A stretch of 64,000 bases of DNA from an uncultured Erysipelotrichaceae bacterium (GTDB lineage: Bacteria; Bacillota_I; Bacilli_A; RF39; UBA660): contig CACZXL010000004.1 in assembly GCA_902785135.1 (NCBI GenBank), positions 1 to 64,000 of the forward strand, read 5' to 3'. How positions within the stretch are numbered: the stretch's first letter is position 1; each line of letters begins with the position of its first letter. A program made the position numbers and the translations under genes. This document shows positions 21,342 through 29,001 of the stretch, in pieces. A model generated the notes under the pieces. That model did not search any database. It was not told the DNA's origin and worked only from the letters and a program-made list of their open reading frames with translations.

Positions 21342-21440
21342 TTTAATTCATTATTCATTTTATTTCTACTATTTTCAAGTTCTTTTATACTTTTTTTCAG
21401 GTGTAGGTAAATCTTCTCTTGTAGTTACCAAATGACATTA
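21326..21440 (-). pseudogene. Frameshifted C-terminal remnant of a DinD-like gene
   Basis: Directly after the KilA-N stop codon the same frame continues with an intergenic TAA and then reads VTTREDLPTPEKK. It runs out of frame in a run of seven A. Removing one A joins it to SIKELENSRNKMNNELKKSSN and a stop at 21326. The joined text, with LPTPEKSIKELEN, closely resembles the C-terminal end of DinD, the DNA-damage-inducible protein of E. coli, which I recall ending with ELPTP...SIKQLEN. The N-terminal part of such a gene is absent. The KilA-N gene occupies its place, so recombination or replacement is likely. Confidence 0.55.
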
Positions 21441-22259
21441 TTACTTAGTTATTAAAGTTTTATCGTTTTCTATATTAACTTTATCACTTTCATTTAATAT
21501 TTTCATTTGGGATATTGCTATTTTATTTAGTCTTTCTAATCGTATTGATTGATTAAGTTCATCATTAATAAATACAGAATTCAAGTTTTCTAGATTTGCT
21601 AAACATATTAATTCATTTATAGATGCATAATCTCTAATATTTCCCTCTAAATTAGAATGTTCTTCTCTCCATCGTTTAGCAGTAATTCCAAATAGTGCCA
21701 TATTTAATACATCAGCTTCTTCAGCATATACATAGTTTATTTGGTCTTTAGTCAATTTGGCTGGTATTAAATTATGTTTTATTGCACTAGTATGAATCTT
21801 ATAGTTGATTTTTGATAATTCTCTTCTAGCATTCCAACCGATTTGTTTTTGCTCTTCCTTCTTTAATCGCTCAAACTCCATAATAAGCAATAATTTAAAT
21901 TTTGGACTAATCCACATTCCAAATTCAAATGCAATATCTTTATGTGCGTAGGTTCCTCCATATCTGCCAGCTTTTGATGTAATCCCAATAGCATTCGTTT
22001 TCTCCACCCATTCTTTAACACTTAATTTATAGCTATTTAAACCAGCTTGACTTTTAATTATGGCGAATTCGCCATAATTAAAATTTGGATTATGTAATTC
22101 TTCCCATATACCTAAAAATTCAATAGTGTTCCTATTTCTTAACCAATCAGTAACAAAAAAATTCCCATCTTTAGATTTTAACATATCTGTTATTGATATA
22201 TAATCCTCATCATTTATTTTTACATAGTTAATTGTTTGATTATCTACTTTTAATTCCAT
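21441..22259 (-). CDS. KilA-N domain protein (phage-type DNA-binding protein)
   Basis: 272 residues from the ATG at 22259, which has AGAAAGGAGA well placed; the longer frame to 22346 runs back through a terminator hairpin and is not likely used. Residues about 10-110 match the KilA-N/APSES DNA-binding fold: YISITDMLK, VTDWLRNRNTIEFLGIWE, GIWEELHNPNFN, then the GRYGGTYAHKDIAFEFGMWISPKF core. The rest is helical and lacks a catalytic motif I recognise. KilA-N proteins are found in phages and large DNA viruses, and as orphans in bacterial genomes. It sits alone between tlyA and the dinD remnant, with an attenuator-like leader. The function is unknown. A regulatory or phage-defence role is only conjecture. 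Confidence 0.88.
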   Translation of the reverse strand: MELKVDNQTINYVKINDEDYISITDMLKSKDGNFFVTDWLRNRNTIEFLGIWEELHNPNFNYGEFAIIKSQAGLNSYKLSVKEWVEKTNAIGITSKAGRYGGTYAHKDIAFEFGMWISPKFKLLLIMEFERLKKEEQKQIGWNARRELSKINYKIHTSAIKHNLIPAKLTKDQINYVYAEEADVLNMALFGITAKRWREEHSNLEGNIRDYASINELICLANLENLNSVFINDELNQSIRLERLNKIAISQMKILNESDKVNIENDKTLITK

Positions 22260-22287
22260 ATTATTTTTCTCCTTTCTAAAATGAATT

Positions 22288-22334
22288 AAAAAAAAGAGGA
22301 TATACCTCTCTTTCCTTAAGAAAGGTATATCCTC
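22288..22334 (-). terminator. Attenuator-like hairpin in the KilA-N leader
   Basis: On the minus strand GAGGATATACCT and AGGTATATCCTC pair perfectly, the inner TTTC/GAAA bases extend the stem, and at least eight T follow. It stands about 30 bases before the KilA-N start and about 120 bases after the tlyA stop, in the middle of a leader of roughly 180 bases. It could terminate tlyA transcripts or attenuate the KilA-N gene. Confidence 0.75.
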
Positions 22335-22452
22335 GCATGCATGCAATCTTTATATCTTACCCTATAAAGAAAACCCTTGACGACCAAATTGTCATATTAA
22401 TTATCGGTAAGAATTAATACAATTAAATTATATCATATATTACTTTATGATA
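22335..22452 (-). promoter_or_regulatory. Possible structured leader and promoter ahead of the KilA-N gene
   Basis: A TGATATAAT extended -10 box lies at about 22430-22440 on the minus strand, just after the tlyA stop. The RNA that follows can fold locally: CTTACC pairs with GGTAAG about 60 bases later, enclosing TGAC...GTCA, and a GCATGCATGC palindrome precedes the terminator hairpin. This arrangement (promoter, closed multi-stem element, terminator, gene) is what a riboswitch or other attenuator looks like. It matches no class I can name. Confidence 0.4.
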
Positions 22453-23220
22453 CTATAGATTTTTAAATGCATTATTTATAATTTCTTCTATATCAATTTC
22501 TTTTTCTTTATCTTTAGTAAAATACGCTAAATACTCAATATTCCCTGATCCTCCTGTTATTGGAGAATATGTTAAACCAGAAATATTATAATTAATATCT
22601 ATAAAAGAATTAATTACTTTTTTTATTACTTCTTTATGAACTTCTTTATTTAGCGGAATACCTTTATATTTATCAGATATTTCTTTACCACATTCAAATT
22701 GTGGTTTAATCAAAAGTACTATTTCTTTAGGATTTATTTCTTCTAATTTAGATATTATTTTTGTAACTGATATAAAGCTAACATCTATTGTTACCGTATC
22801 TATTTCTTCTGTTATGTTAAATGTTCTGATGTCGGTATTTTCATGTAATTCTATTCTATTATCTTTTTGTAATTCTTTATCAAATTGATCCGTACCTACA
22901 TCTACTGCAATTACTTTTTTAATATTATTTCGAAGAGCAACATCAGAAAATCCTCCAGTACTAGATCCTATATCAAGCATTACTTTATTAGATAAATCTA
23001 AATTAAAACTAACGATTGCTTTTAATAGTTTTAATGCACCTTTAGAAACATATTCTAATTTATTATTAATAACTATTTCTTGATCATCTGATACTTTTGT
23101 ACTGGGCTTAGTTACTACTTTACCATCTACTAAAACATTACCATTTTTTATTTCATATTCCCCTCTAGTTCTAGAAGTAACTAATCCTTTTTTTACTAAA
23201 AGAGAATCTAATCTATCCAT
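22453..23220 (-). CDS. tlyA: TlyA-family rRNA 2'-O-methyltransferase
   Basis: 255 residues. The N-terminal S4 RNA-binding domain (about 1-60) starts MDRLDSLLVKKGLVTSR, followed by an FtsJ-type Rossmann methyltransferase domain with the SAM-binding LDIGSSTGGFSD (about residues 83-95), VDVGT and VTIDVSFIS. In other bacteria TlyA 2'-O-methylates cytidines in 16S and 23S rRNA. Its start overlaps the end of fhs by eight bases, so the two are probably co-transcribed. It was once described as a haemolysin, but the methyltransferase motifs are complete here and nothing suggests a toxin. Confidence 0.93.
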   Translation of the reverse strand: MDRLDSLLVKKGLVTSRTRGEYEIKNGNVLVDGKVVTKPSTKVSDDQEIVINNKLEYVSKGALKLLKAIVSFNLDLSNKVMLDIGSSTGGFSDVALRNNIKKVIAVDVGTDQFDKELQKDNRIELHENTDIRTFNITEEIDTVTIDVSFISVTKIISKLEEINPKEIVLLIKPQFECGKEISDKYKGIPLNKEVHKEVIKKVINSFIDINYNISGLTYSPITGGSGNIEYLAYFTKDKEKEIDIEEIINNAFKNL

Positions 23221-24709
23221 TATATACCTCTTTTAGATAGTTAGATTCTTTAGCAAGTCCTGGCATAGTTAATACATTACCCATGTATAAAACTATATAA
23301 CCTGCGCCATTATAAACTTTAATATCAGTTATAGTCATAGTAAAATCTTTAGGGAATCCTAATACTTTTTCATTATCTGTTATAGACATAGGAGTCTTAC
23401 AAACACATATTGGATATCCAGGATGTAATTTATCTATTAAATTAATCTTAGATTTAACTTCATCACTATAAACTATTTCTTTAGCATAAAACATATCTTT
23501 TATTTTATTTATTTTTTCTTCTAGAGAATCATTTAAATTATATATTTCAAACTTTTTAGTATTATTAGGAATATTCTTAATAGCGTTTGCAAGTTCTATA
23601 CATCCATCTTCTCCATCAGTATACATAGTAGATATACATAACTCTATTCCTTTTTCTTTTAAGTAAGTTCTTAGTTCTTCTATTTCTTCTTCATTATCAT
23701 CATCAAATTTATTTAAAGATACAATTAAGTTACTAGTAAACTTACTCATATTATTTATATGATATTCTAAGTTATCAAAACCACCGTTATATTTTATTGA
23801 TCTTATAGTAGCGTTTAATACTACTGCATCTGGATATAAGTTACCTTTTCTGCATAATAAATCAAAGAACTTCATTCCTCCAGTATCACTACCAAAACCT
23901 GCTTCTGTAATTGTTACATCAGAGATAGCCATAGCCATTTTAATAGATCTAATAGATGAACAACCATATGAAATATTTGCGAATGGTCCAGTATGAACAA
24001 TAACTGGATTACCATATAAAGTTTCTACTAGATTAGGTTTAAATGAATCTTCTAATACATATAAAAGTGCATCTACTAATTTTAAATCTTTAACATATAT
24101 TTCTTTATCATCTTTAGTATAACCAACAAGTATATTACCTAAATTATTTCTTAAATCAGTAATAGTTTCAGATAGTCCTACAATAGACATAAGTTCTGAT
24201 GCTGGAGTTATTACAAAGCTAGTTTCTTTTCCATTAATAGATATTCTTCTAAGTGATCTATCATTAACATCTAAACATCTATTAAAAGTAACTCTATCTA
24301 TTCCTAGTTCATTACCTTGAAATATACTATTATCAATAACTGCGCTTATTAAATTATTCGCATAAGTTATCGCATGAAAATCACCAGTAAAGTTTAAATT
24401 AATTTTCTTTTCAGGAACTATTTTAGCTTTACCTCCACCTATTGCGCCACCTTTTCTACCAAATACTGGTCCCATAGATGGTTCTCTAAGTGATCCAACT
24501 GCATTAACTCCTATCTTATTTAACGAATCTATAAGTCCAATTGAAGTAGTAGTTTTACCTTCTCCAAATGGAGTTGGATTAATACTTGTGACTAAAACTA
24601 ATTTACCCATTTTTTTATTTGAATAATCAATATTAATTTTAGCCATATCATTTCCATATAATTCATAGTCTTTAATATTTAACTTATTAATTAAATCTAG
24701 TATTTTCAT
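23213..24709 (-). CDS. fhs: Formate--tetrahydrofolate ligase
   Basis: Makes 10-formyl-tetrahydrofolate from formate, THF and ATP in one-carbon metabolism. The P-loop is TPFGEGKTTTSIGL (about residues 45-60), followed by GSLREPSMGPVFGRKGGA and GGGKAKIVP, and near the end VCKTPMSITDNEKVLG and MPGLAKES. All are Fhs signatures. The ATG at 24709 is chosen because AGAGGTG is spaced correctly for it; the GTG at 24718 lies inside that site. The protein, at about 498 residues, is shorter than the usual roughly 555. The loss seems spread through the middle and no catalytic block is missing. It is divergent from spoVS and overlaps tlyA by eight bases. Confidence 0.95.
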   Translation of the reverse strand: MKILDLINKLNIKDYELYGNDMAKINIDYSNKKMGKLVLVTSINPTPFGEGKTTTSIGLIDSLNKIGVNAVGSLREPSMGPVFGRKGGAIGGGKAKIVPEKKINLNFTGDFHAITYANNLISAVIDNSIFQGNELGIDRVTFNRCLDVNDRSLRRISINGKETSFVITPASELMSIVGLSETITDLRNNLGNILVGYTKDDKEIYVKDLKLVDALLYVLEDSFKPNLVETLYGNPVIVHTGPFANISYGCSSIRSIKMAMAISDVTITEAGFGSDTGGMKFFDLLCRKGNLYPDAVVLNATIRSIKYNGGFDNLEYHINNMSKFTSNLIVSLNKFDDDNEEEIEELRTYLKEKGIELCISTMYTDGEDGCIELANAIKNIPNNTKKFEIYNLNDSLEEKINKIKDMFYAKEIVYSDEVKSKINLIDKLHPGYPICVCKTPMSITDNEKVLGFPKDFTMTITDIKVYNGAGYIVLYMGNVLTMPGLAKESNYLKEVYNG

Positions 24710-24725
24710 ACACATCACCTCTTTA

Positions 24726-24736
24726 ATTATAACATA
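24726..24736 (-). promoter_or_regulatory. Extended -10 promoter of fhs-tlyA
   Basis: The minus strand reads TATGTTATAAT, an extended -10 element (TG-N-TATAAT), a few bases before the AGAGGTG site of fhs. No good -35 box is visible, as expected for extended -10 promoters. The same 11-mer recurs at three other gene starts in this window. Confidence 0.45.
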
Positions 24737-24793
24737 AATTAGTAATAAATATTATAAATAGTAATATAATTTAATGAAAGCGAGGAAATAATT

Positions 24794-25054
24794 ATGGAAA
24801 TAATAAAAGTGTCATCTAAATCAAATCCTAATTCAGTTGCAGGAGCATTAGCAAATACATTAAGAGAAAAAGACTCTGTTGAAATGCAGGCAATTGGTGC
24901 AGGAGCACTTAATCAAGCTATTAAAGCAATTGCTATCGCAAGAGGATTTGTTGCTCCTTCTGGTAAAAATTTAGTATGTATACCTGCATTTAGTAATATA
25001 TTAATTGATAATGAAGAAAAAACTGCGATTAAACTTATAGTAGAAGCTAATTAA
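24794..25054 (+). CDS. spoVS: SpoVS-family protein
   Basis: 86 residues matching stage V sporulation protein S almost end to end: the KVSSKSNPNSVAGALA start, the AIGAGALNQAIKAIAIARGF core and a C-terminal IPAFSNI. SpoVS is a small Alba-like protein needed for late sporulation steps in Bacillus, but it is also widespread in non-sporulating bacteria. The start has GCGAGG eight bases upstream and TATAAT is present before it. It is one of two plus-strand genes and is divergent from fhs. No other sporulation gene is visible here, so a nucleic-acid-binding or regulatory role outside sporulation is as likely. Confidence 0.93.
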   Translation: MEIIKVSSKSNPNSVAGALANTLREKDSVEMQAIGAGALNQAIKAIAIARGFVAPSGKNLVCIPAFSNILIDNEEKTAIKLIVEAN

Positions 25055-25066
25055 GCTTCTTTTTAA
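25041..25066 (+). terminator. Terminator of spoVS
   Basis: AGAAGCT, a five-base loop and AGCTTCT are followed by TTTT on the plus strand. The hairpin overlaps the spoVS stop codon and the 3' end of the convergent yolD-like gene, so the two transcription units share it. Confidence 0.75.
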
Positions 25067-25343
25067 TTTCATCTATATCATCAAAATTAATCTTACTATT
25101 TGATATAGTTATAATTCTATTAATAAAATTTATATATTTAATTTGACCTACAAAACTAATATATTCAAAGTTATAAAAATATGATACTTTTACGTTATCA
25201 CCTATTCTAAATCTTTTTAACATTTTATCAATTGATTCTATATCTTTATACTTACCTTCATGTTTCAATTCTTCCCTTCTAATAGCTTCTTTAAGTCCAC
25301 CTAAAGCATCAAAAGGCATAAATATCTTCGCTCTATTCTGCAT
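25047..25343 (-). CDS. YolD-like protein
   Basis: 98 residues with the hallmarks of the YolD-like family: an N-terminal FMPFDALGGLKEAI stretch (the family consensus has a similar MPFDAL), then an SH3-like beta barrel (GDNVKVSYFY, GQIKYI). In Bacillus, YolD-like proteins accompany UvrX-type Y-family polymerases. The same pairing appears here, with an 11-base overlap to the polymerase gene. It is likely an accessory or regulator of translesion synthesis. The biochemical role is unknown. Confidence 0.85.
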   Translation of the reverse strand: MQNRAKIFMPFDALGGLKEAIRREELKHEGKYKDIESIDKMLKRFRIGDNVKVSYFYNFEYISFVGQIKYINFINRIITISNSKINFDDIDEIKKKLN

Positions 25344-26580
25344 TATGTCCTCCTATATATCTATTTCTATCTCTTGCAGTACCATTTTTATCTAAACTAA
25401 TACATCTAAGAATAGTATTTTTACCAAACTTATTTTTTAAATTACTAATAGTTTTTTCTAGTACTGTTTCTTCAATTGGATCTTCTTTCTCAAACAAATT
25501 TAATTGTTCATATTTTTTCTTATCTAATTCATTAAACGAAATACCTATTCTTCTAATCTTACAATCTTCTATAATTCTATAATCATATTCATCTAATATT
25601 AACTTTAATATTTTTTTATAACTATTTGTTTGATCACATTTAAATGAAAAATGCACACCTCCTGTTTCTTCTTTTGAAAAGCCTAAAAATATAGAAATAT
25701 TACTTGTATATAAATCTTTAGAAACTAATTCTAAAACTAATACATCTATCATTTCTATTAGTACTACTCTAGCTTCTTTATAATTATAATCTCTAAATAA
25801 TATTTGACTATGACTAATAGAAGATGATTTAGGTCTATATTCTTTTATATCTTTTAATGTACATGTTTCTTTTCCCCAGGCATGATCTATTAAATATTCC
25901 GCATTAATACCAAATTCTTTATATAATAATTTAGGACTAGCTTTCGCAACATCTTCCATAGTTCTTAAATGATGTTTATATAACCTGGTCTCTATTCCTT
26001 TTCCTATTTGCCAAAAGTCTGTTAACGGTGTATGATTCCATAACTTTTCTTTATATAAAGTTTCATTTAAATAGCCAATATGACTTTTATTATGTTTTGA
26101 TAATATATCTAGCGCAATTTTAGCAAGATACATGTTAGTACCTACTCCTGCGGTTGCGCATATTCCTGTTCGTTTATATACTTCATCTATTATATCTTTA
26201 GCGAGCGCAACCTCATTTTTTTTATATGCTTTTAAATAACTAGTAACATCTATAAATACTTCATCTATAGAATAAACATATATATCTTCTTTAGAAAAAA
26301 AATCTAAATAAATACCATAAATCATAGCAGCATACTCTATGTATTTTTTCATTCTAGGTTTTGCGACTATATACTTAACACCCTTTGGTATATCATATAT
26401 TCTACATCTATTTTTAATACCTCTTTCTTTCATTTTAGGACTTATCGCAAGACATATTGCACCTTTACTTCTTCCTATATCTGCCACAACTAAATCAGTC
26501 TTAAAAGGATCAAGTCCTCTTTCTACACATTCAACTGACGCGAAAAAAGTTTTTAAATCAACACATATAAAAGTACTCAT
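25333..26580 (-). CDS. Y-family DNA polymerase (UvrX/UmuC-like)
   Basis: 415-residue translesion DNA polymerase. The catalytic acidic residues are visible: FICVDLKTFFASVE at 4-17 (Asp8, Glu17) and VYSIDEVFID near 100-111 (Asp and Glu of the palm). The steric and finger region CLAISPKMKERGI and the helix-hairpin-helix-like section around TDFWQIGKGIETRLYKHHL follow. The C-terminal little-finger domain is present. It groups with UvrX/YqjW-type enzymes rather than DinB because of the YolD partner and the absence of a beta-clamp-rich long tail. In Bacillus this pair is DNA-damage induced. A palindrome that could be an operator lies upstream at 26611-26630. Confidence 0.92.
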   Translation of the reverse strand: MSTFICVDLKTFFASVECVERGLDPFKTDLVVADIGRSKGAICLAISPKMKERGIKNRCRIYDIPKGVKYIVAKPRMKKYIEYAAMIYGIYLDFFSKEDIYVYSIDEVFIDVTSYLKAYKKNEVALAKDIIDEVYKRTGICATAGVGTNMYLAKIALDILSKHNKSHIGYLNETLYKEKLWNHTPLTDFWQIGKGIETRLYKHHLRTMEDVAKASPKLLYKEFGINAEYLIDHAWGKETCTLKDIKEYRPKSSSISHSQILFRDYNYKEARVVLIEMIDVLVLELVSKDLYTSNISIFLGFSKEETGGVHFSFKCDQTNSYKKILKLILDEYDYRIIEDCKIRRIGISFNELDKKKYEQLNLFEKEDPIEETVLEKTISNLKNKFGKNTILRCISLDKNGTARDRNRYIGGHNAE

Positions 26581-26610
26581 AATATCACCAAGATAATAAT
26601 ATCATACATT

Positions 26611-26630
26611 TGTTTGTAATACTACGAACA
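26611..26630 (-). promoter_or_regulatory. Palindromic operator candidate before the Y-family polymerase gene
   Basis: TGTTTGTA-ATAC-TACGAACA is an inverted repeat with one mismatch in eight-base arms, about 31-50 bases before the ATG. It lies where a repressor of the polymerase-yolD operon should bind. It differs from the usual Bacillus LexA box (CGAAC-N4-GTTCG) in that the half-sites are in the opposite order. The palindrome is seen, and the link to damage control is inferred. Confidence 0.45.
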
Positions 26631-26664
26631 AAAATAAAAAAATGAGATTTTTTATCTCATTTTT
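26631..26664 (-). terminator. Terminator of the type VII-like operon
   Basis: AAAAATGAGAT and ATCTCATTTTT form an 11-base stem around five bases, followed by T-rich sequence in the minus direction. It overlaps the stop codon of the last gene of the WXG operon. Confidence 0.85.
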
Positions 26665-27643
26665 ATTTTGAATTTTTATATAAGTTATATGCTTTTTTTG
26701 CATTTTCCGCAGCTGAACTTTGAGAATTTTTACTTACTGCGTTATATGCTTTTGAATAAGATGGTGTAAACGATGCTGATTTTGTAAGTCTTACAGTAGT
26801 TATGCTACTAGAAGAATAATAACTATTTGTTGTAGTTCCAACAGGTTTAAAATCAGGTAAAGCCTCTTCTAGTGGTGGTAAAGAAGCAGTAGTTGTTGGC
26901 TTTGATGTTATTTGTACTCTAGCATTAGTAGATCTTCTTACTGTTGAAATATTAACTGTTGCCATTGCTTTAGCTTTTTCATAATCAGATACATTCATTG
27001 AATTTCTAGCCTTCTTGGCAGCATCTTGATCAGAATATCCATTTTTCTTATAAAAATTAAACAAAGTTGAATATTCACTACCACCAGTACTTGAAGATGA
27101 ACCTCCACTTGATGAGTTAGTATCATTATAATAACCAGAATTTCCTCCACTTGAATAAGATGAATTTCCTCCACTTGAATAAGATGAATTTCCTCCGCTT
27201 GAATAAGATGAACTTCCGCCATCTGAAGATGATGACTCAGAACTAGAAGAACTTGATTCTGAATCTGGATCAATTATCTCACCATCTCTATTATTCTTCT
27301 TATAGGATGATAAATTTGGTTTTGATGCATTTCTAGTAGCTGTTTCTAAAGATAACGCACTATAGCTCAAACTAAATCCTGGATTTTCAGGTAATTTAGA
27401 TTCAAGTGTTTTTAAATTATCTATATAATTAGTTCCCCATTCTTTAATTTTATCTTTTTTATTTATAATTGCATCCATTTTATTAAGAATTTTTGTCCAA
27501 CCATATAATAAATATTGGTCTGAAATTATGTTAGTAATTGCTTCTCCATAACTCAATGCATTTTTTAAGTTTGATTCATAAGTAGAAAACGAAGTTTCAA
27601 TACTACTTACTTTTGAAGAAGGTGCTTTTAATATATCTCCCAT
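26663..27643 (-). CDS. Ser/Gly-rich protein of the type VII-like operon
   Basis: 326 residues. The N-terminal ~105 residues are helical and end in a region with GWTKILNKMDAIINKKDK, reminiscent of the WXG100 hairpin although the WXG triplet is not present in that form. Then comes a long Ser/Gly/Tyr linker with three near-identical SSYSSGGN units (about 145-170), and a C-terminal Ser/Thr/Lys-rich tail. It is the last gene of the operon, 11 bases after the WXG-like gene and with its own AAGGAGGG site. It could be a secreted effector or spacer protein. I recognise no catalytic domain. Confidence 0.7.
   Translation of the reverse strand: MGDILKAPSSKVSSIETSFSTYESNLKNALSYGEAITNIISDQYLLYGWTKILNKMDAIINKKDKIKEWGTNYIDNLKTLESKLPENPGFSLSYSALSLETATRNASKPNLSSYKKNNRDGEIIDPDSESSSSSSESSSSDGGSSSYSSGGNSSYSSGGNSSYSSGGNSGYYNDTNSSSGGSSSSTGGSEYSTLFNFYKKNGYSDQDAAKKARNSMNVSDYEKAKAMATVNISTVRRSTNARVQITSKPTTTASLPPLEEALPDFKPVGTTTNSYYSSSSITTVRLTKSASFTPSYSKAYNAVSKNSQSSAAENAKKAYNLYKNSK
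27140..27220 (-). repeat. 24-base in-frame tandem repeat in the Ser/Gly-rich protein
   Basis: Three copies of a 24-base unit, which translate to SSYSSGGN, stand next to each other and differ at few bases. They lie in the Ser/Gly linker of the protein, so copy number could vary without shifting the frame. Confidence 0.8.
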
Positions 27644-27654
27644 TTTATCCCTCC

Positions 27655-28029
27655 TTATAAATTATCCAATTGCAAAATAATTGAATCTATTTCACTTGAA
27701 ATAGAACTTGCTTTTGATACTAATTCATCATAATTCGCAATTGTATCCATTTTATCTTGCATTGTAACTACGCCATTTGCAGAATCTATTATTGTTTTGA
27801 ATTTTTCTAATTTTGATACTAATTCATCTATTTTAGTGTTGTTTTCACTAAATGCATCACTAACTTTAGTTACACTATCACTTGTCCAAACACTACCATT
27901 TAAATATGTACTTTCTATATCACTTGAAGACGTTTTTGCTTGGTTTAGGTAATTAATAACAGTATCAATACTAGTTTTTATAGCATTTAAATCTTCATTT
28001 TCAAAATATTTTGTATAATAACTACTCAT
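27655..28029 (-). CDS. WXG100-like small protein
   Basis: 124 residues, fully helical apart from one turn, with GSVWTSDS near residue 47 in place of a strict WXG. The flanking helices have the length and amphipathic pattern of an ESX/WXG100 hairpin, and the neighbours are WXG100 proteins. AGGAGATAAAAT precedes the start. It is likely a substrate or partner of a type VII secretion system. The divergent motif makes the call moderate. Confidence 0.7.
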   Translation of the reverse strand: MSSYYTKYFENEDLNAIKTSIDTVINYLNQAKTSSSDIESTYLNGSVWTSDSVTKVSDAFSENNTKIDELVSKLEKFKTIIDSANGVVTMQDKMDTIANYDELVSKASSISSEIDSIILQLDNL

Positions 28030-28043
28030 ATTTTATCTCCTTT

Positions 28044-28988
28044 CTAATTTTCATTAGAAGCTTGTGCATAAGCTTTTACAACATCTTCTATACTCTCTGT
28101 TGTTGGAGTTGTTGTTTGAGCTTCTGATGAAGTATCAGCTCCTACATTACTATTTGTATGAACATCATTTATTGTATCAACATCAACTTTTGATGCATTT
28201 ACTTCTACAGTATTAGATTGAATATTATCATTTGTATGAACACTGTTATTTAATTCATCATTTGTTGTATGTGCGTTTGGATCTGTAGCATTTGATTGAA
28301 CATTATCATTTGTATGAACACTATTATTTAATTCATCGTTTGTCGTATGTGCGTTTGGATCTGTAGCATTTGATTGAATATTATCATTTGTTTTTACACT
28401 GTTATTTAATGCATCATTTGTCCCATGTGCATCTGTTACTACGCCAGAACCACTTATAACTGGCATATTTTTATTAATTTGTAATATATCTTGTTCATTA
28501 ATTATTCTATCTGCATCTTTATTAAGTTCTATCAAATCCATAACTGCTCGAACATAATTTTTTAAATTTGTATCTATTTCTTGAGATTTAGCTTTTTTAT
28601 AATTTATTTCTAATTCATCAAAATATCTATCTGCAGCAACTCCTTGCCACATCTCATCTTTTTTATTTATAACTGAATCCATTTCTGACCATAATTCACT
28701 TAAAGTTTCACATTCATTATTTAAGCTGGTACATGCACTTTCAAGTGATTCATAATCCATTTTTACTGATTCTCCACCAGAAACGCTACCAGAACTTGGA
28801 GTCTTAATAGCTTTTTCTTCTACTGGTTTTGATGAGGCAGTATCTGTTTTAGTTGTTGGTTTAGAAGTAGATGTTGGATTAGTAACTGGAGTTCTATCAT
28901 TTTGTGGTTTTACAACTACTGTTGAACCTTCAGCTTCTTGTAAAGCTGAATCTACACTAGCAGAATTTGTTTCTAAAATTTCACTCAT
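28044..28988 (-). CDS. Protein with internal WXG100-like domain and repeat tail
   Basis: 314 residues. The N-terminal ~70 residues are Ser/Thr/Lys-rich and unstructured. A helical WXG domain spans about 75-170, with MWQGVAADRYFDEL carrying the motif. The C-terminal half is Asn/Asp/Thr-rich, with three 26-residue repeats of the type AHTTNDELNNSVHTNDNVQSNATDPN without its last residues, then a Thr-rich tail. It is the fifth gene of the operon. Embedding a WXG domain between disordered segments is unusual; most ESX proteins are about 100 residues. It is likely secreted, but the role of the repeats is unknown. Confidence 0.75.
   Translation of the reverse strand: MSEILETNSASVDSALQEAEGSTVVVKPQNDRTPVTNPTSTSKPTTKTDTASSKPVEEKAIKTPSSGSVSGGESVKMDYESLESACTSLNNECETLSELWSEMDSVINKKDEMWQGVAADRYFDELEINYKKAKSQEIDTNLKNYVRAVMDLIELNKDADRIINEQDILQINKNMPVISGSGVVTDAHGTNDALNNSVKTNDNIQSNATDPNAHTTNDELNNSVHTNDNVQSNATDPNAHTTNDELNNSVHTNDNIQSNTVEVNASKVDVDTINDVHTNSNVGADTSSEAQTTTPTTESIEDVVKAYAQASNEN
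28206..28436 (-). repeat. 78-base in-frame tandem repeat (three copies)
   Basis: Three adjacent units of 26 codons in the tail of the WXG-domain protein share the core NDELNNSVHTNDN. The middle and downstream units are nearly identical in DNA, and the first (coding order) has drifted. Confidence 0.75.
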
Positions 28989-29001
28989 AATTTCCTCCTT
29001 C

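Noticed and set aside
22260-22346. Upstream extension of the KilA-N gene
   Set aside because: The extended frame translates the terminator hairpin; the ATG at 22259 has a good ribosome binding site.
21421-22404. Direct repeats flanking the KilA-N gene as an insertion signature
   Set aside because: ACCAAAT-like sequence occurs on both sides but the match is short and imperfect in AT-rich DNA.
26611-26630. Standard Bacillus LexA box
   Set aside because: The half-sites are in the reverse order, so it is listed only as an operator candidate.
26995-27273. Frame rich in Leu/Val/His overlapping the Ser/Gly gene
   Set aside because: It is an alternative frame of the 24-base tandem repeat, with no ribosome binding site.
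28206-28436. Possible CRISPR array
   Set aside because: The repeats are in-frame, of constant 78-base period with no unique spacers, and encode protein; the same holds for the 93-base repeats at 56466.
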